From Curvibacter sp. PAE-UM (GTDB taxonomy: Bacteria; Pseudomonadota; Gammaproteobacteria; Burkholderiales; Burkholderiaceae_C), in contig NZ_KQ483358.1 of NCBI RefSeq assembly GCF_001432305.1, positions 1,636,847 to 1,700,846 of the forward strand: DNA of 64,000 bases, written 5' to 3'. The translations under genes and the position numbers were made by a program. Below, in pieces: positions 49,591 through 57,487 of the stretch (positions are counted from its first letter, which is position 1; each line of letters starts with the position of its first letter). The notes beneath the pieces were generated by a model. It ran no database searches. It worked only from the letters and a program-made list of their open reading frames with translations, and was not told the DNA's origin.

Positions 49591-50463
49591 TCAGAGAAAG
49601 AGCGCCTCGAAGCCGCCCTCGGGCTGGAAGCGCTTGCTGCTGTAGCGCAGACGTGTGGGGCCGGGCAGGGCGCGCTCGCGCACGCTGTGACGCGGGTCGC
49701 CGGGGTAACACAGCACCCGCACGCCGTTCTCGTCATCAAAAGGCTCGGGCTGCACCAGGGCCGGGCTTTTGCTGCGGGCCTCGGCCAGCACGCCGGCCAC
49801 GCTGCTGTGCCGCGCCAGATGGGCCAGGCTCATGATCTGCGGTGGCGCCAGATCGATGATGCTGTCGCGGTATTGTTCCAGCGCAGCGCGCGGTGCCACC
49901 CACACGCTCTCGGTGGCTTCATGGTTGTCATGGCTTGCCGTCTGCACCGCCGGCACGGCGGCCACGAAAAAGCGCGTGTCGAAGCGCTTGGAACTCACCG
50001 AGGCCATCCTGGGCGTGACCCAGCGCGACCAGGGCAGCACGCTGCGCGTGTCCAGCTTCAGGCCCAGCTGAAGCAGCAACTCGGCAAAACCATGGCCCTC
50101 GCGCAGCAGCGCAGTGGCCTGCGCCACCTGATCGGCGCTGGCGCCATGCGCGTACAGCACGCCCGATTCCTCGAAAGCCTCGCGCAGCGCCGCCACGTAG
50201 CAGCTGGCGGCCAGCTCGGCCGCCGTGTCGGGCTCGCCCAGCGCGCCGTGCAGCGCGGCCAGGGGCTGGTCCAGCTGGGGGATCAGCGCGGCGTCTTGCG
50301 CATCGATCTTGCCGCCGGGAAACACATAGGCGCCGCCCAGCACGTCCGAGGCGCCGTGGCGCTTGAGCAGGAAGACCTCCAGCCCGGTGGGCGCATCGCG
50401 CAGCATGACCACGGTGGCCGCGTCGCGCGGCGGGGTTTCGATGAGGGTGTGGTTCAGTTCCAT
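49591..50463 (-). CDS. NUDIX hydrolase
   Basis: A 290-residue NUDIX-family protein. The Nudix box is spread: GAYVFPGGKIDAQD begins it, and AALREAFEESGVLYA provides the REAFEESG core that binds magnesium. The first strand PPRDAATVVMLRDAPTGLEVFLLKRHGASDVLGG is standard. A long insertion between the halves and a C-terminal region (SLAHLARHSSVAGVLAEARSK) resemble the NUDT19/acyl-CoA diphosphatase-like group. Substrate not known. It is divergent from the SDR at 50543. Confidence 0.88.
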   Translation of the reverse strand: MELNHTLIETPPRDAATVVMLRDAPTGLEVFLLKRHGASDVLGGAYVFPGGKIDAQDAALIPQLDQPLAALHGALGEPDTAAELAASCYVAALREAFEESGVLYAHGASADQVAQATALLREGHGFAELLLQLGLKLDTRSVLPWSRWVTPRMASVSSKRFDTRFFVAAVPAVQTASHDNHEATESVWVAPRAALEQYRDSIIDLAPPQIMSLAHLARHSSVAGVLAEARSKSPALVQPEPFDDENGVRVLCYPGDPRHSVRERALPGPTRLRYSSKRFQPEGGFEALFL

Positions 50464-50542
50464 GGTGTCGTGTGCAGGACTCGGCTGGTTTTATTCGTCC
50501 ATTAAGATTTGAGCATACGCTGACAAACACAGAGGAGACAGC

Positions 50543-51454
50543 ATGATCGACTTCAAGGGCCGGGTGGCCATCGTGACCGGGGCCGGTGGCGGCCTGGGCC
50601 GCCAGCACGCGCTGGCTTTGGCCCAACGCGGTGCCAAGGTGGTGGTGAACGACCTGGGCGGTGCCCGTGACGGCTCGGGCGGTTCGGCCAGCGCCGCGCA
50701 GCAGGTGGTGGACGAGATCCGTGCGGCCGGTGGCGAGGCGATGGCGAACGCCGCGTCGGTCACCGACTTCGAGGCCGTACAGGCCATGGTGCAGCAGGCG
50801 GTGGAGACCTGGGGTCGCGTGGACATCCTGGTCAACAACGCCGGCATCCTGCGCGACAAGACCTTTGCCAAGATGGAGCTGGCCGACTTCCGCCTGGTGC
50901 TGGACGTGCACCTCATGGGCGCCGTGCACTGCTGCAAGGCCGTGTGGCCCCACATGATCGCGCAGAAATACGGCCGCATCGTGATGACCACCTCGTCCAG
51001 CGGCCTCTACGGCAACTTCGGCCAGTCCAACTACGGCGCGGCCAAGCTGGCCCTGGTCGGGCTGATGCAGACCCTCTCGCTGGAAGGTGCGAAGAACGAC
51101 ATCCGCGTGAACTGCCTGGCCCCCACCGCCGCCACCCGCATGACCGAAGACCTGATGCCCGCCGAAGTGCTGCGCGCCCTGCAGCCCGAGGCCGTGGTGC
51201 CCGCCATGCTGGTGCTGGCCAGTGCCGATGCACCCACGCGCACCACGCTCTGTGCGGGTGCGGGCAGCGTCGAGGCGGCCCACATCACCCTGACGCATGG
51301 CGCGTGGATCGGCATCGACGAGAACGCCGACGTACGCCTGCAGCAGCACCTGGCCGAAGTGCTGGACCGCACCAACGAAACGGTGCCCGGCAGCGGCAGC
51401 GCCCAGGGCACGCACGAGGTGGGGCGGGCGATGGTCATGCTGGGGCAGGGCTGA
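50543..51454 (+). CDS. SDR resembling the dehydrogenase part of multifunctional beta-oxidation enzymes
   Basis: A 303-residue SDR. TGAGGGLGRQHALALAQRGAKVVVNDLGGARDGSGGSASAAQQVVDEIR is typical of the 3-hydroxyacyl-CoA dehydrogenase domain of peroxisomal-type multifunctional enzyme 2. NNAGILRDKTFAKM, SSSGLYGNFGQSNYGAAKLALVGLMQTL and CLAPTAATRMTEDLMP follow. It should oxidise 3-hydroxyacyl-CoA or a similar ester, NAD-dependently. ATG at 50543 follows AGGAGA. A good intrinsic terminator lies 22 bases after the stop. Confidence 0.9.
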   Translation: MIDFKGRVAIVTGAGGGLGRQHALALAQRGAKVVVNDLGGARDGSGGSASAAQQVVDEIRAAGGEAMANAASVTDFEAVQAMVQQAVETWGRVDILVNNAGILRDKTFAKMELADFRLVLDVHLMGAVHCCKAVWPHMIAQKYGRIVMTTSSSGLYGNFGQSNYGAAKLALVGLMQTLSLEGAKNDIRVNCLAPTAATRMTEDLMPAEVLRALQPEAVVPAMLVLASADAPTRTTLCAGAGSVEAAHITLTHGAWIGIDENADVRLQQHLAEVLDRTNETVPGSGSAQGTHEVGRAMVMLGQG

Positions 51455-51475
51455 GCAGCCTTTGCGTCGATCCAG

Positions 51476-51504
51476 AAGCCCGGGCCTGCCGGGCTTGCTC
51501 TTTT
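51476..51504 (+). terminator. Rho-independent terminator after the SDR gene
   Basis: AAGCCCGG (51476-51483) pairs with CCGGGCTT (51489-51496) around a 5-base loop, followed by GCTCTTTT. It ends transcription of the SDR at 50543; on the other strand it lies just past the DUF1294 gene. Confidence 0.85.
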
Positions 51505-51800
51505 CAGCCTGGCCCCTGTGCGCCATGGCGTGACGCGACCAGCAGGATCAAGCCGGCGATGTTGAGCAACACCATCAGCCAGAACACCATCAGGAAGCGT
51601 GGCTTGCTCGTCTTGTGCCGCAGTTGCCGCTGCGCCAGCAGCGCACCGGGCCAGCCGCCCAGCAGGGCCAGCAGGTGCAGCGCGCGTTCCGGGACACGCC
51701 GGCGTTTCCTGCGAGCGGCTGACTTGTCCAGGGCGTAGACGGCATAAGCGACGAGGCTCATGCACCCATAGATCAGTCCGGCGAGTGCGGTCAAAGTCAC
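51504..51800 (-). CDS. DUF1294 small membrane protein
   Basis: A protein of about 98 residues with DUF1294 features: YAVYALDKSAARRKRRRVPERALHLLALLGGWPGALLAQRQLRHKTSKPRFLMVFWLMVLLNIAGLILL, including DK-x-A and HLLALLGGWPGAL. There are three or four membrane helices. The start is uncertain: GTG at 51800 gives VTLTALAGLIYGCMSLVAYAVYALDK; the open frame runs further up, into the next gene. DUF1294 is often fused to a cold-shock domain; here it stands alone. Role unknown. Confidence 0.8.
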   Translation of the reverse strand: MTLTALAGLIYGCMSLVAYAVYALDKSAARRKRRRVPERALHLLALLGGWPGALLAQRQLRHKTSKPRFLMVFWLMVLLNIAGLILLVASRHGAQGPG

Positions 51801-51810
51801 GTCGGCACAC

Positions 51811-52038
51811 TCAGTCTTGCAGTACCTGCTCGGCCTCTGCCTGCCAGTAGGCGGCCGCTTCATGAAAGCCTTCCCACACGCAGCCGTTGCAGCCGCGGCC
51901 ACAGCAGCCCGTGGGCAGGGGCGGGGGCTTGCGCAGGGTCACGCCGGCGACAAGGGCGCGCTGCTGCAGCGCGGCAAACATGGCCAGGGTGTCGGCCAGT
52001 GGTCCTTGGGGGATGGCGTTGCTCGGGCTGTCGTTCAT
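51811..52038 (-). CDS. Small oxidoreductase-like (PF09791 type) Cys-rich protein
   Basis: A 75-residue protein with LPTGCCGRGCNGCVWEGF, the cysteine cluster of the oxidoreductase-like domain (C-C-x2-G-C-x2-C-x-W/Y). The N-terminal 40 residues are low complexity and hydrophilic. The cluster may bind a metal or Fe-S centre. The gene sits divergent from gshA, with 100 bases between starts. Function is not known in bacteria. Confidence 0.8.
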   Translation of the reverse strand: MNDSPSNAIPQGPLADTLAMFAALQQRALVAGVTLRKPPPLPTGCCGRGCNGCVWEGFHEAAAYWQAEAEQVLQD

Positions 52039-52138
52039 GCAGGGTGATCGGCGTCTCTTGACCCCGCGCAGCAGGGTTTATCCCGGCATGGTAACTTCCG
52101 GGTCCGACTACAAATAGAACAACCGCAGGATCTCCCGC

Positions 52139-53695
52139 ATGAGCAGTCCCGTCGCCCACCCTCTCCTGGCCTCCGAGCGCCTGCTGGGCATCCGGCGTGG
52201 CATCGAGAAGGAAAGCCTGCGCGCACTGCCTGACGGGATGCTGGCGCTCACGCCGCATCCGGCGGCGCTGGGCTCGGCGCTCACGCATCCGCACATCACC
52301 ACCGACTATTCCGAGTCCCAGCTCGAACTCATCACCGGGGTGCATGCCGGCGTGTCGGCCTGCCTGGACGAACTCACCGAGACCCACCAATACACCTACC
52401 GCACCCTGCGCGAGGCCGGGGAAGAAATGCTCTGGGTCTCCAGCATGCCCTGCGGCCTGCCCACCGACGAGACGATTCCCCTGGGGCGCTACGGCTCTTC
52501 CAACATCGGGCGCGCCAAGAGCGTCTACCGCATGGGCCTGGGCCATCGTTATGGCCGGCGCATGCAGACCATCTCGGGCATCCACTACAACTGGTCGCTG
52601 CCGGGCGTGAGCAATGCAGAGTACTTCGCGCTGATCCGCAACTTCCGCCGTCACGCCTTCCTGCTGCTCTACCTGTTCGGCGCCTCGCCCGCCGTGTGCC
52701 CGACCTTCGTCGAAGGCCGCCAGCACGAGCTGCAGTCGTTGGACGGCAAGGCCCTGTACATGCCGCACGGCACCTCGCTGCGCATGGGGCGCCTGGGTTA
52801 CCAGAGCGACGCGCAAGCCTCGCTGGCCGTCAGCTACAACAGCCTGGAGGGCTACGCCGCTTCGCTGCACGACGCGCTCACCCGGCCCTGGCCGGCCTAC
52901 GAGGCCCTGGGCGTGCTGAACCCCGGCGGCGACTACATCCAGCTCGCCACCAGCCTGCTGCAGATCGAGAATGAGTTCTACGGCACCATCCGCCCCAAGC
53001 GCACCATCTTCCAGGGTGAGCGCCCGCTGCACGCCCTGCGCGAGCGGGGCGTGGAGTACGTGGAAGTGCGCCTCATGGACCTGGACCCCTTCGAGCCCGT
53101 GGGCATCAACGCGCAGACCATGCGTTTCCTGGATGTCTTCCTGCTGCACTGCCTGCAGAGCGAGAGTCCCAATGACACGCCGCAGGAAATCGCCGAACTC
53201 GCGCGCAACCAGCACCTCACGGCCGCGCGCGGGCGCGAGCCGGGCCTGCAGCTGCTGCGCGGAGGCCAGGCGGTCACGCTGCAAGACTGGGGCAGCGAAC
53301 TGGTGCAGGCCTGCGAGCCCATCGCGCGTGCGCTGGATGCCGCGCATGGTTGCACTGACTACAGCGCGGCCCTGGCCTCGGCTCGCGCCGGCCTGGCTGA
53401 TCCTTCAACCCTGCCTTCGGCCCGTGTGCTGGCCGAGATGGCCAGCGGGTACGACAACTCTTTCCTGCGTTTTGTGCGCGCCCGTTCGCAGCAGACGCGG
53501 CAGGATTTGCTGGCCCGGCCCTGGACCTCGCAGCAACAGCAGCGTTTTGAGGCGATGGCGCGCAAGTCGCTCGAAGACCAGCGCGCCATCGAGGCGGCCG
53601 ACACCATGCCTTTCGAGATCTTCCGCCAGCAGTACGTCTCGCCCTCGCGGCTGGGACTACCTTCTCGCGCGGCGGCGCAGGAAGTACTGGCCTAA
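52139..53695 (+). CDS. gshA: Glutamate-cysteine ligase
   Basis: A 518-residue enzyme of the gamma-proteobacterial type, which forms gamma-glutamylcysteine as the first step of glutathione synthesis. Features: LLGIRRGIEKESLRALPDG (Glu for metal binding), ITTDYSESQLELITG, YGSSNIGRAKSVYRMGLGHRYGRRMQTISGIHYNWSL, FGASPAVCPTFVEG and VEYVEVRLMDLDPFEPVGI. Length is as usual for E. coli-like GshA (about 518). The ATG at 52139 has a nearby GCAGGA ribosome site. The 3-prime end overlaps, on the other strand, a small membrane protein by 39 bases. Confidence 0.96.
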   Translation: MSSPVAHPLLASERLLGIRRGIEKESLRALPDGMLALTPHPAALGSALTHPHITTDYSESQLELITGVHAGVSACLDELTETHQYTYRTLREAGEEMLWVSSMPCGLPTDETIPLGRYGSSNIGRAKSVYRMGLGHRYGRRMQTISGIHYNWSLPGVSNAEYFALIRNFRRHAFLLLYLFGASPAVCPTFVEGRQHELQSLDGKALYMPHGTSLRMGRLGYQSDAQASLAVSYNSLEGYAASLHDALTRPWPAYEALGVLNPGGDYIQLATSLLQIENEFYGTIRPKRTIFQGERPLHALRERGVEYVEVRLMDLDPFEPVGINAQTMRFLDVFLLHCLQSESPNDTPQEIAELARNQHLTAARGREPGLQLLRGGQAVTLQDWGSELVQACEPIARALDAAHGCTDYSAALASARAGLADPSTLPSARVLAEMASGYDNSFLRFVRARSQQTRQDLLARPWTSQQQQRFEAMARKSLEDQRAIEAADTMPFEIFRQQYVSPSRLGLPSRAAAQEVLA

Positions 53696-53890
53696 AAAGG
53701 CAATTCCGAGGACGAGGGCGAACCAGCCCACCACCTGGCCACCGGTCAGCAACTCCTGTACCGCTGGCGAGCGGGCGAAGTAGGGGCCCAGCAGGATGAC
53801 TGCGCCGATCAGGGCGATGGCGATGCCTTTGAAGAGGAGTTCCTGGTCGGCTTTACGGGCCTGGGCTTCTTGTTTTGCTGGGTTCGTCAT
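53657..53890 (-). CDS. Small two-helix membrane protein
   Basis: A 77-residue protein (from ATG 53890): N-terminal charged MTNPAKQEAQARKADQELLFKG, transmembrane helix IAIALIGAVILLGPYF, a short periplasmic loop, helix VVGWFALVLGIAFLGQYFL and basic tail RRRARR. It is conserved in position, as I recall, in related bacteria, but no function is known. It overlaps the end of gshA by 39 bases on the opposite strand. Longer upstream start codons run into a repeat element and are not preferred. Confidence 0.7.
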   Translation of the reverse strand: MTNPAKQEAQARKADQELLFKGIAIALIGAVILLGPYFARSPAVQELLTGGQVVGWFALVLGIAFLGQYFLRRRARR

Positions 53891-53959
53891 GGCGGCAATT
53901 ATCGTTGTCGGCCTAGTTTTCTCGGTTCTTTTCTTTTGACGTGGCGTTGCCGGGATGTG

Positions 53960-54452
53960 CCCCCGGCAGGGCAGTAACTTTCTTTTGCTTCGCCAAAAGA
54001 AAGTCACCAAAGAAAAGGCGAGCCGGATTCGTCGCCCGGCTGCGCCGGTACGCTGCGTTGCTCGGTCTGAGCGGGGTGCGCGCAAACTCGCTGCGCTCAA
54101 ACATGCGCGCCCCTTTATCCGCTCAGCCCTGCGCTACTCGCCTCCTCATTACGGCGGGGGGAACCGGATACCAAAACCGAATCCCACAAGGACGCGCCAT
54201 GGCGCGTCCTTGTTTGGCTGTTCTGTTCTTGGCTGTTGGCTCCCGGCTGTCCGGACCCCATGCCGTGTGGCAGGGCTGAGCAGCGCAGCAGCGGGCGGAT
54301 CAGGGCGGGCGTTGTTTGAGCGCAGCGAGTTTAGCCCGACCCCGCCCGATGCGAGCAGCGCAAGGAACCCCGAAGGGGCCCTGACTTCGGCTCGCCTTTC
54401 TTTTGGGTACTTTGCTTTGGCGAAGCAAAGAAAAGTACCTCGCCCGCCGGGG
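53960..54452. repeat. Long imperfect inverted-repeat intergenic element (about 0.5 kb)
   Basis: The left arm (53960-54025) and right arm (54389-54452) are inverted copies at roughly 80 percent, with cores CTTTCTTTTGCTTCGCC and GGCGAAGCAAAGAAAAG and ends CCCCCGGC / GCCGGGG. Inside lie a 24-base perfect palindrome at 54188-54211 (AAGGACGCGC...) followed by a T-rich stretch, and ggcgagcc/ggctcgcc inner ends. Open frames across it are repeat-derived artefacts. The 666-base gap 53891-54556 between the small membrane gene and ylqF is mostly this element; it resembles an abundant Comamonadaceae intergenic family. Confidence 0.75.
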
Positions 54453-54556
54453 CGAGACCCGGCCTGCCACGAAAGCAGTCGCCTATCTAAGATGCCAAGC
54501 CGTCTCGGCGACAATCCTTACCGGCACCGATTCCCGCGAAGAAAGAAACTGACCCT

Positions 54557-55546
54557 ATGGCCGTCCAGTGGTTCCCAGGTCACATGCACCTGACCAAGAA
54601 GACCATCGAGGAGCGCATCAAGCACATTGATGTGGTCATCGAGATGGTCGACGCGCGTCTGCCGGGCTCCAGCGCCAACCCCATGCTGGCTTCGCTGACC
54701 AGCAAACGGCCCAGCCTCAAGGTGCTCAACAAGCAGGATCTGGCCGACCCGGGCTGTACCGCCCTCTGGCTGGCGCATTACAACGGCCGCGAGGGCACGC
54801 GTGCCATTGCGCTGGACACCACCGATGGCAATGCCGCCAAGCGACTGATCGCGCCCTGCCGTGAACTGGCGCCCACACGCGGCAACAGCATGGCGCGCCC
54901 GTTGCGCGTGATGATCTGCGGCATTCCCAATGTGGGCAAGTCCACGCTGATCAACCGGCTGGTGGGCAAGAGCGCGGCCAAGGCGGCCGACGAAGCCGGT
55001 GTGACGCGTAACGAACAACGCATCGTGCTCGAAGACGGCTTCTACCTGTTTGATACACCGGGCATGCTGTGGCCGCGCATCATCGTGGCGCAAAGCGGTT
55101 ACAACCTGGCCGCCAGCGGCGCCGTGGGCCGCAACGCCTTTGACGACCAGGAAGTGGCGCTGGAGCTGCTGGACTACCTCAAGCCGCACTACGCGACTGA
55201 GCTGGTCGCGCGTTACGCCCTCAAGGACATCGATGCGCTGCAGAGCGAGGAACTGCTCGAAGCCATCGGCCGCAACCGTGGCTCGCTCATGGCCGGCAAC
55301 AAGGTGAATATGCAAAAGGCCGCCGAGCTGCTGATCCACGATTTCCGCGTCGGCGCGCTGGGTCGCATCTCGCTGGAAACACCGCAGGAATACGCGCGCT
55401 GGCTGGCCGAAGGCAAACAGCTCGACGCCGAGCGCCAGCTGCGCAAGGAAGAGCTCCAGAGTGCCGGCCATATCCGTACCAAGCCCGCCGCCAAGAAATC
55501 AGCGCCTCCCAAGGCCATCCCCCGTCCCAGGAAACCCGTCCGATGA
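54557..55546 (+). CDS. ylqF: Ribosome biogenesis GTPase YlqF/RbgA
   Basis: A 329-residue circularly permuted GTPase that helps late assembly of the large ribosomal subunit. Order of motifs is permuted as expected: G4 (LNKQDL), G5-like, then G1 P-loop GIPNVGKSTLINRL, G2 and G3 (DTPGML). The start WFPGHMHLTKKTIEE is typical. The C-terminal region has GRISLETPQEYARW and a basic tail rich in Lys and Pro. It overlaps the DHH gene in an ATGA junction. The ATG at 54557 is the first after the palindromic element. Confidence 0.93.
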   Translation: MAVQWFPGHMHLTKKTIEERIKHIDVVIEMVDARLPGSSANPMLASLTSKRPSLKVLNKQDLADPGCTALWLAHYNGREGTRAIALDTTDGNAAKRLIAPCRELAPTRGNSMARPLRVMICGIPNVGKSTLINRLVGKSAAKAADEAGVTRNEQRIVLEDGFYLFDTPGMLWPRIIVAQSGYNLAASGAVGRNAFDDQEVALELLDYLKPHYATELVARYALKDIDALQSEELLEAIGRNRGSLMAGNKVNMQKAAELLIHDFRVGALGRISLETPQEYARWLAEGKQLDAERQLRKEELQSAGHIRTKPAAKKSAPPKAIPRPRKPVR

Positions 55547-56454
55547 AAACCCTGCTGCCCCAGCAACTGCTGGTCCACCCCGACCGCCACGATCCCTCGC
55601 CGCTCATCCTCTACCACGCACGCTGCGCTGACGGTTTTGGTGCCGCGCTGGCCGCCTGGCTGTATTACGAGGGGAAGGCCGAGTTCCGCCCCTGCGACCA
55701 CGGCGATGTGAAGACCGTGGACGACCTGCCGGCGCTCGATGGCCGCGCGGTCTACATCCTGGACTTCTCCTTCGCGCCCGAGCTCATGCAGGCCATCGAG
55801 CAGCGCGCGGCCAAGCTCGTGATGCTGGACCACCACAAGAGCGCGGCCGAGAAGCTCACGGGTTTTGCCTGTCGTTGTGGTGTGGTGCATTTCGACATGA
55901 GCAAGTCCGGCGCGCGCCTGGCCTGGGAGTTCTTCCAGTCCGACCGTGCCTTGCCGGCCCTGGTGCGCTACATCGAAGACCGCGACATCTGGGCCTGGAA
56001 ATTCCCCGAGAGCGCGGGTTTCCTCGCCGCGCTCGACATGGAGACCATGGAGTTCGAGCGGTGGGCGCAGATCGCCTCCTGGTCCGAAGACGAACTGGCG
56101 ACCTTCATGCAACGCGGCCAGGCCATGGACGAGAAGTTCAGCAAGCTGTGCGAAGACATCGCCGCGGGTGCCGAGCCCGTCGTCTTCAACGGCCAGGCCG
56201 GCCTCATGGTCAACGCGCCCGGCATGTTCCACAGCCTGGTGGGCGAACTGCTGAGCAAGAAGAGCGGCACCTTTGCGCTGATGTGGAGCGCCAGCAAGGG
56301 TGGGCTCATCAAGGCCGGCCTGCGTTCGCAGCGCAGCTTCGACTGCATCCCCCTGGCCGAGAGCATGGGCGGCGGCGGCCATGCCCAGGCCTGCGGTTTC
56401 CGCATGGGGGCCGAGCGCCTGCCCGAGCTGCTGCGCGGCACGCTCAACGCCTGA
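55543..56454 (+). CDS. DHH-family phosphoesterase
   Basis: A 303-residue protein with DHH and DHHA1 domains. DHH motifs: HARCADGFGAALA, ILDFSFAPE, the signature LVMLDHHKSAAEKL; the C-terminal DHHA1 GGGG-H motif is GGGGHAQACGFRMG. Such proteins hydrolyse short oligonucleotides (nanoRNA) or cyclic dinucleotide products, using manganese; the form here, with DGF in place of DGD, is the short DHH group. The exact substrate is uncertain. Translation is coupled to ylqF. Confidence 0.88.
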   Translation: MKTLLPQQLLVHPDRHDPSPLILYHARCADGFGAALAAWLYYEGKAEFRPCDHGDVKTVDDLPALDGRAVYILDFSFAPELMQAIEQRAAKLVMLDHHKSAAEKLTGFACRCGVVHFDMSKSGARLAWEFFQSDRALPALVRYIEDRDIWAWKFPESAGFLAALDMETMEFERWAQIASWSEDELATFMQRGQAMDEKFSKLCEDIAAGAEPVVFNGQAGLMVNAPGMFHSLVGELLSKKSGTFALMWSASKGGLIKAGLRSQRSFDCIPLAESMGGGGHAQACGFRMGAERLPELLRGTLNA

Positions 56455-56482
56455 TCGCCGGCTCCGGGTTCACGTCCGGGGC

Positions 56483-56509
56483 TCAAGTTGCCAGCTGGCC
56501 TGCCGATAA
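56483..56509 (+). promoter_or_regulatory. Sigma-28 (FliA) type promoter
   Basis: TCAAGTTG (56483-56490), an 11-base spacer, then GCCGATAA (56502-56509). Consensus is TAAAGTTT-N11-GCCGATAA: the -10 is exact and the -35 matches six of eight. It lies 25 bases before the start of a YjfB-type motility gene, which supports the assignment. Confidence 0.8.
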
Positions 56510-56534
56510 AGGGTTGAATCACCCGATATCGAAC

Positions 56535-56738
56535 ATGGACGGCATCAGCAAGCAGATCATCGCCATCGCCAGCCAGCTGCAGTCGGCGCGGCTGGCGCAG
56601 AACGTGCAGGTCTACGTCTTGCGCCAGGCCATGGACATGCCGCAGAGCAGCATGCAGATCCTGTTGCAGCCGGCCACGGGGCCGCAGCCCCTGGCCACCT
56701 CGGGCAGCCTGGGCACGCGGCTCAACGTGCTGGCCTGA
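56535..56738 (+). CDS. Putative motility protein, YjfB family
   Basis: A 67-residue protein with the YjfB pattern: IIAIASQLQSARLAQNVQVYVLRQAMDMPQSSMQILLQ. YjfB-like proteins are short, uncharacterised and linked to flagellar regulons (sigma-D in Bacillus). The exact sigma-28 -10 element upstream makes co-regulation with flagella and chemotaxis likely. No ribosome site is strong (ATCGAAC). The gene stands alone between the DHH gene and the convergent ferredoxin gene. Confidence 0.85.
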   Translation: MDGISKQIIAIASQLQSARLAQNVQVYVLRQAMDMPQSSMQILLQPATGPQPLATSGSLGTRLNVLA

Positions 56739-56757
56739 AGCCGAGCGACGTTTCTCT

Positions 56758-57051
56758 TCAGTAGCCCTCTTTGAGCACCACGTCCGAGCAGGGGTGGGCC
56801 ACGCAGGGCAGCACATAACCCTCTGCCTTCTCTTCCTGGCTCAGGCCGGGCCACTCGATGTCGTAGCGCACCGTGCCGCTGACGAGCTGGCCGATGCAGG
56901 TGCGGCAGTTGCCGTTGCGGCAGGAGCTGGGCCAGTCCACGCCACCTTCTTCCATGGAGCGCAGCAGCGGCCGGTCGGTCCAGGCGTCGAAGGTCTGGTC
57001 GAAGGCCTCGGTGCGGCCGGTGTAGAAGAGGGGGGTGTCGTTCGGATTCAT
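56758..57051 (-). CDS. 2Fe-2S ferredoxin
   Basis: A 97-residue plant-type ferredoxin. The cluster ligands are CRNGNCRTC (C-x4-C-x2-C) in GVDWPSSCRNGNCRTCIGQLVSG and the last Cys in YVLPCVAHPCSDVVL. It starts MNPNDTPLFYTGRTEAFDQTFDAW. It resembles small ferredoxins of Comamonadaceae and Burkholderia that carry electrons to oxygenases; its partner is not visible here. The start ATG at 57051 (with GGGAGC not ideal as ribosome site) is preferred, because the open frame upstream runs into a repeat element. Confidence 0.9.
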   Translation of the reverse strand: MNPNDTPLFYTGRTEAFDQTFDAWTDRPLLRSMEEGGVDWPSSCRNGNCRTCIGQLVSGTVRYDIEWPGLSQEEKAEGYVLPCVAHPCSDVVLKEGY

Positions 57052-57077
57052 GGGAGCGTAGAGAGTCTGTCTCCATT

Positions 57078-57354
57078 CTAGGGACCCTCTGCAAAACTCG
57101 CGTCGCGCGCGGCGTGGCTTTTGCGGGATGAGCCGCAAGGCGCAAAACCCAAGGCAAGCCTATACGGCTTGCCTGGTTTTGCAACGAAGCGGATCGCCCG
57201 CAAAACCACGCCCCTTCGGGTTCGAACCAAAACGGGCCCTTTGCCCACCAAACTCCTTGCGTGTGCTACAGCACACGCTGCGTGGTGTTGGCGGTCAAAT
57301 CATCCCGTTTTGGACTCGAACGCGCATGACGGGAGTTTTGCAGAGGGTCCCTAG
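57078..57354. repeat. 277-bp structured element with 22-base perfect inverted ends
   Basis: The ends 57078-57099 (starting CTAGGGACCCTCTGC) and 57333-57354 are perfect inverted copies of 22 bases. The inside carries nested hairpins: AGGCAAGCC/GGCTTGCCT (57152-57174), GCGTGTGCT/AGCACACGC (57259-57278), and an outer pair GGCGTGGCTTTTGCGGG with its near complement at 57197-57212. There is no transposase. A related short copy is at 11364-11404. It has the form of a MITE or other mobile palindromic element. A CTAG at each end may be part of the ends or the target site. Confidence 0.75.
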
Positions 57355-57487
57355 GCAAGGCCCAATAGGCCCGCTGCGGCACGGGACAAGTCCTGTTTGC
57401 TATGAAAAACAGAGCATTTGCGCCAGGTCATGGAAGCTTGTAGGCTGTCGTGGCAGCATCACGCGACCGCATCGCAGGAGCCACGCC

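Noticed and set aside
53955..54593. Open frames in the 53.9-54.6 kb gap (Arg/Ser-rich)
   Set aside because: They lie in a palindromic element, occur in several frames on both strands and look like translated repeat sequence.
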